DNA from: Cladorhizidae sp. MBARI D1340-BT2
Taxonomy: Eukaryota > Porifera > Demospongiae > Poecilosclerida > Cladorhizidae
NCBI GenBank assembly: GCA_028752905.1
Contig: JAQNBH010000014.1
Coordinates: 3,626,993 to 3,690,992, forward strand
Reading direction: 5' to 3'
Length of the DNA stretch: 64,000 bases
Position numbers and translations under genes: made by a program. The notes beneath the pieces are model-generated. The model worked only from the letters and a program-made list of their open reading frames with translations, was not told the DNA's origin and did no database searches. Positions 50,101 to 57,639 of this stretch are shown here, piece by piece (within the stretch, counting starts at the first letter, position 1; every line of letters begins with the position of its first letter).

Positions 50101-50245
50101 CTTTCGACGGACGAGTCCGCCCGTCCTGGGAAGGACGCGTGGTGCCTCGGACGTTGGGGTCGCTGTGAGCGGGCTGAAGACATTAGTTTCACGAGTTAAG
50201 GTTACTTGTGGAGGAGGCCGCGTAGAGGCTGTCTTCTTCTCCCCC
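47141..50245 (-). mobile_element. GC-rich non-LTR retrotransposon, LINE 3
   Basis: A 3,105-bp element inserted into the 39-bp minisatellite with an 11-bp target duplication GGTTAAGTGAT (47,130-47,140 and 50,246-50,256). On its sense (-) strand it starts GGGGGAGAAGAAGACAGCC and ends with a short GAA repeat (GAAAGAAGAAGA) instead of poly(A). The length suggests a full-length copy of a compact LINE. Base composition is about 60% GC, against the AT-rich surroundings. It encodes AP endonuclease and reverse transcriptase with several frameshifts. The microsatellite tail and compact size recall RTE-type elements, while the C-terminal CxC...H...C knuckle is more like Jockey/CR1. The clade is left open. 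Confidence 0.92.
47175..50192 (-). pseudogene. LINE 3 endonuclease-reverse transcriptase ORF
   Basis: Reads in at least four frame-shifted pieces. 50,192-49,845 gives the endonuclease start (VILQLNVEGLSIAKLDIL, VVLLQETHKENDTT with catalytic Glu). Around 49,800-49,700 are VVNIYKPP and FAGDFNCWH, followed by a stop. 49,639-48,914 gives the linker. Around 48,900-48,700 is NKAAGIDNIHPEFIL and KGYRPIAL of the RT fingers. 48,666-48,350 has EQAGFHRGKSTADQL, AVLLDLTVAYDTIWH (motif A) and NGVPQGSV (motif B). 48,296-47,175 has MLFNIYIHDLP, YGYADDLAIL (motif C), the thumb, and a C-terminal CECCHPEQTVDHIIESCPQH knuckle. Catalytic residues remain, so decay is recent. Confidence 0.88.
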
Positions 50246-50408
50246 GGTTAAGTGATAATCATAGTTAACAGTGTGTAGCCTGTTGGTCAAGTGATAATCA
50301 TAGTTTAAAGTGTGTAGCCTGTTGATTATGTGATTGATAATCATAGTTAACGGTGTGTAGCCTGTTGGTTAGTGATAATCATAGTTAACTCTGTGGCCTG
50401 TCGATTAA
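50246..50408. repeat. 39-bp minisatellite, third segment
   Basis: Four diverged units immediately after LINE 3, continuing the array at 46,809-47,140. Confidence 0.9.
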
Positions 50409-50757
50409 AGTGGTATTCCACCTAAAATAAATTTAGGGAGGTGACTGAGGAACCACCAAAGTAATAATAATAGGTTTGTGAGTGTGAAAAGTTGCTATAG
50501 CAACAACCACAGCAGAAAATCTAATTATACCGGTTATTTTGGTGCAGCCCTAACTGCCAAGTGAATGTCAAGAGAGAAGTTATAAGGAAGTGTGCAATAA
50601 CATGACTGGAAAAGATTTTCACAATTACTACTTTAGAGAAGTTTTGTATAGATTTTAGCTTTGATAATATCCAACAGTGCAATTGCACAGATCTCAATGA
50701 TAGAATTCAGAAGATTCAGAAAAATTAAAAAATTAATTAAAAAAATATATAATATTT
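50409..50757. other. Unique flank upstream of LINE 2
   Basis: AT-rich sequence with a small CCTAAA...TTTAGG palindrome near 50,430. No gene or element end is assigned. Confidence 0.35.
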
Positions 50758-51211
50758 AAAAAAATGGTGGTCAACATGGTACAGTATGTGCGTGAAGAAG
50801 CCTCGGGGAAGGCTCAAGTTAGATTGGATGTGAAGGTTCTTGTGGGGGGTGGTTTCACCAAAGATGTGTTGGCACGAGGAGGATATTAAGAGTTTAGGCG
50901 AGAAAAAATGAATGTTCGGAGGTTGGATGTAGCAAGTGTGGGGAAGGGAGAAGTTCATGTTGAAAAAGGAAAAGAAATGCTGGTTGTGAAGAGTGTTGAT
51001 ATGAAAAACTGGAAAGAGGCACGAGAAAGCGTAATGAATAGTGTAGCAAGATGTTTCAGTGATAAGGTTAAGGAAGCAGGATTTAATAGAGGAGGAGTAT
51101 CGGACGAGTGAGGTGTGATGGGTTAGTAGATACTAATGTCATCAACACTGTACATGTATTGATGAGGGATGTGTTAAAGAAGTTGGAACATAGAGAGTGG
51201 TGGTGTGTAGA
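50758..51211 (+). pseudogene. LINE 2 ORF1 fragment with PHD finger
   Basis: Encodes IGCEGSCGGWFHQRCVG in one frame, showing the PHD zinc ligands that are split by a frameshift in LINE 1. The rest matches LINE 1 ORF1 (VGKGEVHVEKGKEMLVVKSV, NWKEARESVMNSVARCFSDK) with several frameshifts. It ends where piggyBac 3 begins, at the TTAA at 51,212. Confidence 0.75.
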
Positions 51212-51215
51212 TTAA

Positions 51216-51741
51216 CCCTTTGAACTCAGCTGGCCGGTATTCCGGCCGCACAATAAGCTGTCATACTCGGGAGGACGGTATACCAGCTGCCTGCATGTCT
51301 CGTCACTACCAATTTCCCAGTAGAAATACAGTCAACGAAAGGTCTCGTTTTATCTGGCTCATGGGTGAATCGATTTAGTGGATTCTCGCTGTTTATTCTA
51401 GTTATTTCATAGGAATCTGTTCCAGAATGGTCCAAAATCTGGATCAAGTGTTGGACCAGGTTGTAAGTAGCGATGACGAAGATGTTATTGGTAGTGATGG
51501 GAATGAAAGTGATTTTGAATCGCTGATTGACAGCTCTAGAGATGATTCTAATGCCGGTAAATGCTACCAATAGTGAGTCAGATGACCAGGTAGTTATTCC
51601 AGTTGTTCAGAGAGGGCGGGGTGGTCGTGGTGGGATGCTCTACGTTGTGGAAGAGGGAGAGGTGTTGGAAGGTGCAAGGGGAAGGCCTAGGCTCAAAGAC
51701 AATGCCTGAAAACACTGCAGGTTTTGTAGATTTGCACACCA
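51216..51741 (+). mobile_element. piggyBac element 3, left end with N-terminal exon
   Basis: Starts after TTAA (51,212-51,215) with CCCTTTGAACTCAGC, a different but related terminal repeat. About 210 bp in, an acidic N-terminus reads MVQNLDQVLDQVVSSDDEDV and continues IGSDGNESDFESL, typical of piggyBac transposases. The right terminal repeat is missing; LINE 2 sequence resumes near 51,742 without TTAA. A deletion therefore removed the rest of the transposon and about 2 kb of LINE 2. Confidence 0.65.
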
Positions 51742-52038
51742 AATAACCTAGATTTGGACCAACTTGAAGGGAAAGAAGAAGCAATATCAAATTCGGAGAG
51801 TGAGAGAGGAAAATGGGATTGTAGTGGATAAGAGGAAGGATATAGGCCAAGCAATGGGGAGGAGGTCAGGGAAGGATGTTGGTTAAGTTATAATCATAGT
51901 AGGCTAGTGTTCCAATTGACAACCTAGAGTCTAAAGCTAAAGAAATTAACTGGATTGTGCAGCGGGTTGGATACCAGGAGATGTACAATATTGTGAAGGG
52001 GTTGAAAAGGGGCAAGGCTCCTGGTCCTGATGGAATAA
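51742..52038 (+). pseudogene. LINE 2 ORF2 fragment (EN-RT linker, first RT motif)
   Basis: Pieces IWTNLKGKKKQYQIRRVREE and KEINWIVQRVGYQEM, then VKGLKRGKAPGPDG, align with LINE 1 at about 36,650-36,925. The codons run straight to the TTAA where piggyBac 2 inserted and continue at 54,604. Confidence 0.8.
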
Positions 52039-52222
52039 TTAACCCACTCACTGTCACAAGCGTATATATACGCAAAAAGTTAAAATCCATAAAAAATCAA
52101 TCGTACCGTTTACAGACAGGTCAAAAGTTATTTCTACGATCGTACCGAATATAAAAGCAATAGACGCTCGGTTAACTAGGGTAGTAATATTGAAAAGTCG
52201 GACCCACTCTGAATTTCAAATC

Positions 52223-53040
52223 GTGTTGAAGATGGCGGTTCGCTGTCCTTGGATAAAGTTATTTCTCAGGTTTTGGGCGACGATTTTGGACTTTCTGAGG
52301 ATGAAAGAAGTGATCAAGAAGGCACTGGCATCTCATCCTACGTTGGCCAGAGCCGTGTTGACCCTGAAGCACCGCTATCGCTTGGCAGAATAGTTACTGA
52401 TGACCTACCACCTTCAAGGAAGCGTAGCGCTTTCACTCGAGGTGACGATCTAGATGGAGATGAGAATACCAGCGATGAAGAAGGTATTTACAGCTAGTTT
52501 TGTTGTTACAATGCTCTTTTAGTTTCCTTGTGCGGTAGTCCGCGGTAAAATTATTTGATGCCAATTTCTTATCCCTTTCAGGTTTGATGCATGAAGCGAT
52601 GGATTGGGCAGCTGACAGAGCTTCATCAACTCTGACACAATCTATTGTTGCTAGCCCTCCTATTGCTGTGATGGCTGATTCATCACCTTCTCCATTGTTC
52701 CTACCAGTATCTGCAACTGCAGGTCGTGTAACCTCTACTTCAGGTTCTATGACTTATGTGACATCTGTAGTCACTCGGCTCCTATACTATTTCCATCCTC
52801 ATCATTGTCTGTTCCATCATCATGCCCTCCTTTATTTTTACCCTCGCACTCTGTGTCCTCTTCTAGTGAAGTATGCACTCCTTCACGACCAGTTGTTCAG
52901 CTTAGTCATAGCACTAGGAGTGTTCTTCATGCTCGAGTTTGTCAGAGTAGTGGTAGTGAAATAGCTTCTAGTGCTTCAAGTTCTCCTCTGCCTTTAGCTA
53001 GTCCTCTTTTTCTGGAACTTCTACGAGCATTTCTTTAGCT
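52223..53040 (+). pseudogene. piggyBac 2 transposase N-terminal region with intron
   Basis: MAVRCPW then, in the main frame, DKVISQVLGDDFGLSEDERS and DQEGTGISSYVGQS, homologous to the element 1 N-terminus (FGLSEEETSDEEGEGICSYL). The frame reaches DENTSDEE|GTATTT at about 52,482 and resumes after CCTTTCAG at about 52,582 with LMHEAMDWAADRAS. This is a ~100-bp intron at the position also seen in element 1. A Ser/Pro-rich low-complexity region follows (SSEVCTPSRPVVQLSHSTRS). No catalytic domain follows; sequence jumps to the C-terminal part. Confidence 0.65.
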
Positions 53041-53973
53041 CCGTCTCTTGCTTCTTCTACTGTGTCCTCAGCTAGTACCTTTGATAGTCCCTCCTCTAAT
53101 TCTCTAGAAGAGGGTGTTTGCGTATATGGTTGAGGCATGCATTCTGAACAGCTATGTTCTAGACTCTCATGTCCACAGAGCAGATCACCTTGCCAGGGGT
53201 TACAGGAAGAGAGATTTTATGACCTTCCGGTTGGAGCTAAGGAACTAGTGGTATGCTTCTGCTCACGTCAGCATGCTGGCCGCCCTCGCTCAGTTCATAA
53301 CGAGCGTCTAGACCGGCTGAACACCACGCTTGGGCATTGGTCAGCACTAACTGAAAAACAGCAGTGGTGTATTGTCTGTGTATATAGCAGTTGGAAACAT
53401 GCATGCCCTCCTTTATTTTTACCCTCGCACTCTGTGTCCTCTTCTAGTGAAGTATGCACTCCTTCACGACCAGTTGTTCAGCTTAGTCATAGCACTAGGA
53501 GTGTTCTTCATGCTCGAGTTTGTCAGAGTAGTGGTAGTGAAATAGCTTCTAGTGCTTCAAGTTCTCCTCTGCCTTTAGCTAGTCCTCTTTTTATACGAGC
53601 ATTTCTTTAGCTCCGTCTCTTGCTTCTTCTACTGTGTCCTCAGCTAGTACCTTTGATAGTCCCTCCTCTAATTCTCTAGAAGAGGGTGTTTGCGTATATG
53701 GTTGAGGCATGCATTCTGAACAGCTATGTTCTAGACTCTCATGTCCACAGAGCAGATCACCTTGCCAGGGGTTACAGGAAGAGAGATTTTATGACCTTCC
53801 GGTTGGAGCTAAGGAACTAGTGGTATGCTTCTGCTCACGTCAGCATGCTGGCCGCCCTCGCTCAGTTCATAACGAGCGTCTAGACCGGCTGAACACCACG
53901 CTTGGGCATTGGTCAGCACTAACTGAAAAACAGCAGTGGTGTATTGTCTGTGTATATAGCAGTTGGAAACATG
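52821..53973 (+). repeat. ~580-bp tandem duplication inside piggyBac 2
   Basis: Copy A (52,821-53,401) and copy B (53,402-53,973) are almost identical and start CATGCCCTCCTTTATTTTTA. Copy B lacks 9 bp (CTGGAACTT region) near 53,592. The junction lies in ...GAAACATG|CATGCCC..., so a 4-bp CATG overlap may have seeded it. The duplication doubles the C-terminal transposase segment. Confidence 0.93.
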
Positions 53974-54090
53974 TCTGGAATCTCAAACCACCATGAGACC
54001 ACTTATTTGCCGTCACTGCAAAGTACCACTGTGTCACAAATAGGGACTGTTTTTTTCAATACCACACCATGGTAGACTTTGTAGTTTCCT
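53110..54090 (+). pseudogene. piggyBac 2 transposase C-terminal region (duplicated)
   Basis: In one frame the sequence reads VFAYMVEACILNSYVLDSHV and GYRKRDFMTFRLELRN, then a stop. This matches the last helices of piggyBac transposases (xVxAYILY ... RDFRLEL) and element 1 RKRDYLAFRLELARE. The following RPRSVHNERLDRLNTTLGHW matches element 1 RPRSAEYDQLDRLNISLGHW in another frame. After the second copy the cysteine-rich domain appears as ICRHCKVPLC and, one frame over, RDCFFQYHTMVDF. Two copies of the C-terminus but only one Cys-rich domain are present, as expected from the 580-bp duplication. Confidence 0.78.
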
Positions 54091-54333
54091 AGTTTTTGCT
54101 TCACTTTTTTTAATTTTACTTTCTATGGTATTTCCATTTCTCTCTCTGTTCTATGTGTGTGCTAGATGGCTGTTGTTTTTTATATGCATGTTTTTTGTTG
54201 CTATTGTTGTCCTATCGGAAGATGTAATAAATAATTGTTCAACACCAACATGATAACAATATCTTCATCAGAAAATAAATATTAAAAAATGAAAAATATA
54301 TATTATGCAAGTTTTGTGAATACAATGAGTGTG

Positions 54334-54364
54334 TGCATATATATATTATATATATATATATAAT
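54334..54364. repeat. AT dinucleotide tract
   Basis: About 30 bp of ATATATAT...TATATATA inside the AT-rich right part of piggyBac 2. Confidence 0.9.
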
Positions 54365-54603
54365 CACATGTTGCATTGTCTAGCATATTGAAGTAAGAAA
54401 GGTGTAATTACATAATGATATTCATCACTTATGGTCGTTGCTTAGCAACCCAAAGTTGACCACACTGTTTGTCGACACCAATGCTATCCCATCAACCATG
54501 GTTGCTAGGGACTTTAGTGCATTCCTGATTTAATATTGATTTTTATTTGCACCCGAGTCCAATTTAAAAAAATGCTGCCAAAACCTGACGGTGAATGGTT
54601 TAA

Positions 54604-54925
54604 TGAGATGTTGAAAGTATGGTGGAAGTGGATGGTGGAAGTGTTATGTTCTCTAGTGAATTTGGTGATGTAGTCGAAGGTTTCGCCAGTTGATTAGAGA
54701 CAAGAGTTATATTGTGCCACTCTTTAAAGCTGGAGATGAGGAGGTGGCTAGTAATTACAGAGGGATAGCTCTGGGGAGTTGTGTATATGGTGGCAAAAGT
54801 TATGCAAGAGTGTTGGCAGGTAGGCTCAGTAGGTTTGCCAGAGAAGTATATACACAACTGAGGGTCAGGGTGGATTTAGGCCAGGGAGATGATGTGCTAA
54901 CCAATTCCTAGTGTTGAGGTCAGAG
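54604..54925 (+). pseudogene. LINE 2 ORF2 fragment (RT fingers)
   Basis: Continues directly from 52,038. NEML is followed by RDKSYIVPLFKAGDEEVASN and YRGIALGSC, then ARVLAGRLSRFA, matching LINE 1 KRSLLVPLHKDGDEDEVGNY and RVLVRRLGVFA. It stops at about 54,925, after a LVLRSEG-like stretch, where - strand hAT sequence begins. Confidence 0.82.
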
Positions 54926-55215
54926 GGGTAGGACTATCAGAAAGATTGCGAAGAAAAGTCAAGATATCTTTCAGTGTTACAGTTCCATCTGACTCACGTG
55001 AGCTAAAACTTGAACTAAAAGCTTGAAGTTGAGTTGAAAGCTCACTCTTATTGAAGTCATCTCCATAAAAGGAAACAACTTCACTTAACTCAGCAGTACA
55101 GCAATTCTTCAAGATTTTGGTAAACAGCATATCCTGGCTGATCAAAGCGATCTTGAATTGCTGACATGGCCAAGTCAAGTAAAAGCAATCTTACTGCTGA
55201 GATTCTCCTGTTCCA
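54926..55215 (-). pseudogene. hAT transposase fragment
   Basis: On the - strand, AIQDRFDQPGYAVYQNLEEL is followed after a frame change by SEVVSFYGDDFNKSELSTQL and then KDILTFLRNLSDS. This order is characteristic of ZMYM1-like hAT transposases just before the C-terminal dimerisation domain. The dimerisation domain and all upstream parts are absent. It lies inside LINE 2 and belongs to a different copy from the hAT at 57,640-60,215, which lacks this segment in recognisable form. Confidence 0.7.
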
Positions 55216-56265
55216 TTCTCAAAACGCTTTGGAGCTTTTCGATTCCGAAAAACGTTATAAAAATTGATCATTTCGGGACTCGTGGCATCCTGGCTTGGTC
55301 AAATACCTGGACAACTGATGTGGTTTTGTTCCATCCCTGGCCATTATGTACATTAGTGGTTCTTTCCTATGCACTTTCATTCATCTTGCAACTGTATCAA
55401 GATCTCTAAAGGATTGTACTCCACCTATTTTTCTATTATTATCTGGTGAATCTGGATTATTGTATTAGTACATATGTAACTCGGATTAGACTAAACCAAG
55501 TTGGATGATTGGGTTAAGGCCTTGCAAACATGGCTCTAGTGTACAGCTCAGTTAAAATAAGTTAAACTAGTTATTTACTTTGAAATGGATCATAAATACA
55601 TTGTCCTGATAATGCAAAATCTATTTTGCCTTTATTGGTGGTTGAGCCTCATGAGTTTTCTAGCACTGTGAATTTTAATGCTACAGTAGTGTCAGTGACC
55701 ACATGAAAGGTGGCTGGCATCGCTAGATGCCATGATTGGCGCTGAATCAGCTTAGTCCTGGACTCCTAGTCCAATTGTGAAAAATGCAAAAAATCTCAGG
55801 ACTGTCCTGGACCATGGATGGTTGGCATGTAGCTATGTTTTAGACTTGCTACTATAGTATTATATCTGTGATGCAGTACAGATAAACCTAAGCTAGCTAT
55901 ATATAACTTTTAAATAGATATAATTATACCTCTCATCTTGGCCTTTTCCAAATTTCTGGAAACTTGTATAGAGGCTGGAATTGGTTTACTGTTTCGAGTC
56001 ACTCGTTGCCATGATCCGCCCGATAATACTAAAATAGAATGCGCAAAAATGTAGGGCATGGTTTGGTGGGCTTCATTTAAATAGACAGCTGAAGAGAGCT
56101 GGCTGGAGAAGAGTCTGAGAGTCGGTGCTCTCAGTAAAGATTAGAAAGTTGCTTGGTAACTGGAGGTTGGTATTGAAACTTTGGTCCGGCAGCTGCCGGG
56201 TCTGCCGGACCAGTTCCTACCCCCCTGGAGGTGTGTGTGTGTGACATCATGAGGTCACAGGGGTG
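55216..56265. other. Unassigned sequence within the LINE 2 interruption
   Basis: About 1 kb separating the hAT fragment from the LINE 2 RT palm. It may be further hAT non-coding sequence or another insertion. No coding motif is recognised. It ends with a GC-rich hairpin and a GT-repeat stretch just before LINE 2 resumes. Confidence 0.35.
56182..56212. repeat. Perfect GC-rich hairpin, 11-bp arms
   Basis: TGGTCCGGCAG and CTGCCGGACCA form a perfect 11-bp stem around a 9-base loop in AT-rich surroundings. It could be a transposon end or a structural element. Not followed by a T run, so no terminator is proposed. Confidence 0.7.
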
Positions 56266-56269
56266 ACAG

Positions 56270-56953
56270 ACATTACTGGCATGAAGGAACATGGTGTGGT
56301 GGTTTGTTGTATGCAGATGATATTGTACTGTTCACGAGAGATCGGGTGGAGTTACAAGTGATGTTGGATGTGGGTGGGGGAGTATGCAATGAAATGGAGT
56401 CGATTTAATAGCGAGAAGAGCAAGTCAATAACAGTTGGCAGAAAGTGCAGTGGAGGAGAGTGGAAGATTAATGAGGAGAGAATGGAGAATGTGGAAGCCT
56501 TCAAATATCTTGGTGTGTGGTTTGACGGGGATGAGAGGAAATGTTCACTTGGAGAATATGAAGGAAAAGGCAGAGAAATGGAGGGCAATTGGTTATATGC
56601 AGGGTAAACGGAGAAATGGAGACAGACAGGTAAACTAATATGGGAGTTGCTAGCTAGGCCATGTCTAGAGCATGCATCCGAAGTATGGTGGACAGGAGGG
56701 AAGACAGCCTGCAAGAATTTGGAAAGAATTCAAGAGAGCGTTGGGAGGAAACAGGTTGGAGGGAGTAATACAGTTGAGGGCATTGAAGGGTCTCAAGAGT
56801 GGGTGATAGAATGGAGAAATGAAGAAGAAGAAGGGAGAGTAGGCATAATGTTGGGTAGATCAGTAGCAGGTGAGGTATTGGATAGGGTAGACTGAATTGT
56901 AATGGGAAATGTGCTTAAATGGTGGGAGAAGAGCAAATAGGCACCTTCTCTCT
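56270..56953 (+). pseudogene. LINE 2 ORF2 fragment (RT palm and thumb)
   Basis: TWCGGLLYADDIVLFTRDRV matches LINE 1 CWCGALMYADDVVLLADSGV. Next come SKSITVGRK, ALEHASEVWWTGGK-like (LARPCLEHASEVWWTGG) and KNLERIQESVGRK. These keep frame at two places where LINE 1 has lost a base. Sequence is lost after the equivalent of 38,190 in LINE 1. Confidence 0.85.
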
Positions 56954-57098
56954 CCCGGACTGCCGGGCGCCGGGGCTGTACGCTCCCCGCGCCGGAGCGC
57001 AGGGCCACCTCCCCCGGGAACGCCTCCAGAGCCGGGGGCGACTGCCGTTGGCCGGCTTCCCGCAGAAGTGCAGAGTGAACGGCGGGCCTGGACCCTAG
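56954..57098. other. 145-bp GC-rich patch in LINE 2
   Basis: About three-quarters G+C, in a region otherwise well below half. It starts CCCGGACTGCCGGGCGCCGG and ends GGCGGGCCTGGACCC, replacing the last ~580 bp of the LINE 2 coding region and abutting its 3' UTR. No frame is convincing and no RNA fold is recognised by eye. Its origin is unknown. Confidence 0.7.
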
Positions 57099-57275
57099 TC
57101 TTTGGTACCTTCCCCCCCCTATCGGTATCCCCAAACAAACTCTTTGTAACTCGTTATTTTGCTGTAATAATTATTTAAATAGTTCATTCATGTTGTTGTT
57201 TTCTAGTAGTCATTGTCATTTATTGTTTGTATTACTCTATTATCAAGGCTCAACAGAACAATTAAATTATATGTA

Positions 57276-57639
57276 AAATAAGCCTGAGAAAATTAGGGTT
57301 TAAGTTTTCGTTAACAGATAATAACAAGACATTTACTGTTACTTAACTTGTGCAGCATACAAAACATTGATCAAACTATCCTCATAACCATTCCTCAGTG
57401 GATATTTTTGGCAGAGCAGCATCAGGAATGTAGTGATATTGGTCAAACATTCTCGATTCATCATCAAAACCCTTACACCATTTTCTACAAGCAATTTTTC
57501 CAAAACAATTTCGACTGGTCACCATCCTACTCTACAGGATATTCTAGTGTGACTGTAGTGTTGTATTGCGGGTAGGCTTGCAACCTAAAGCCAACAATGC
57601 CAAAAGAGAAGCACCAACTTTAAAATATGCAACACCCAG
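57276..57639. other. Spacer between LINE 2 and hAT, nothing recognised
   Basis: Unique AT-rich sequence. A 75-residue open frame at 57,348-57,575 has no recognised motif and is not called. Confidence 0.35.

Larger units (their letters stand above)
52043..54599 (+). mobile_element. piggyBac element 2, inserted in the LINE 2 RT gene
   Basis: A 2,557-bp element between TTAA at 52,039-52,042 and 54,600-54,603. Termini read inward TTAACCCACTCACTGTCA and TTAAACCATTCACCGTCA. Sub-terminal GCGTATATATACG is shared with element 1. Excising it and one TTAA rejoins the LINE 2 codons as KAPGPDG-IINEML, matching LINE 1 KAPGPDGMLNEML, so the integration is resolved to the base. It contains N- and C-terminal transposase pieces, a 580-bp internal tandem duplication and a 500-bp AT-rich tail, but no DDD catalytic core. 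Confidence 0.93.
50758..57275 (+). mobile_element. CR1-like LINE 2, old copy broken by later insertions
   Basis: A diverged copy of LINE 1 preserved in order: ORF1 start and PHD region (50,758-51,211); EN-RT linker and KAPGPDG motif (about 51,742-52,038); RT fingers (54,604-54,925); RT palm with LLYADDIVLF through the thumb (about 56,270-56,930); and 3' UTR (about 57,098-57,275, CTTTGGTACC ... CAAGGCTCAACAGAACAATT). Gaps relative to LINE 1 show deletions of ~2 kb around the first piggyBac and smaller losses elsewhere. Insertions inside it are piggyBac 3, piggyBac 2, a hAT fragment and a GC-rich patch. LINE 2 is therefore older than those insertions. Confidence 0.82.

Noticed and set aside
47141..50245. 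Bacterial contamination suggested by high GC
   Set aside because: It encodes a LINE endonuclease-reverse transcriptase and has an 11-bp target duplication in host minisatellite, so it is integrated.
54334..54364. AT tract as a replication origin or cruciform
   Set aside because: Short simple repeat common in AT-rich DNA; nothing else supports a function.
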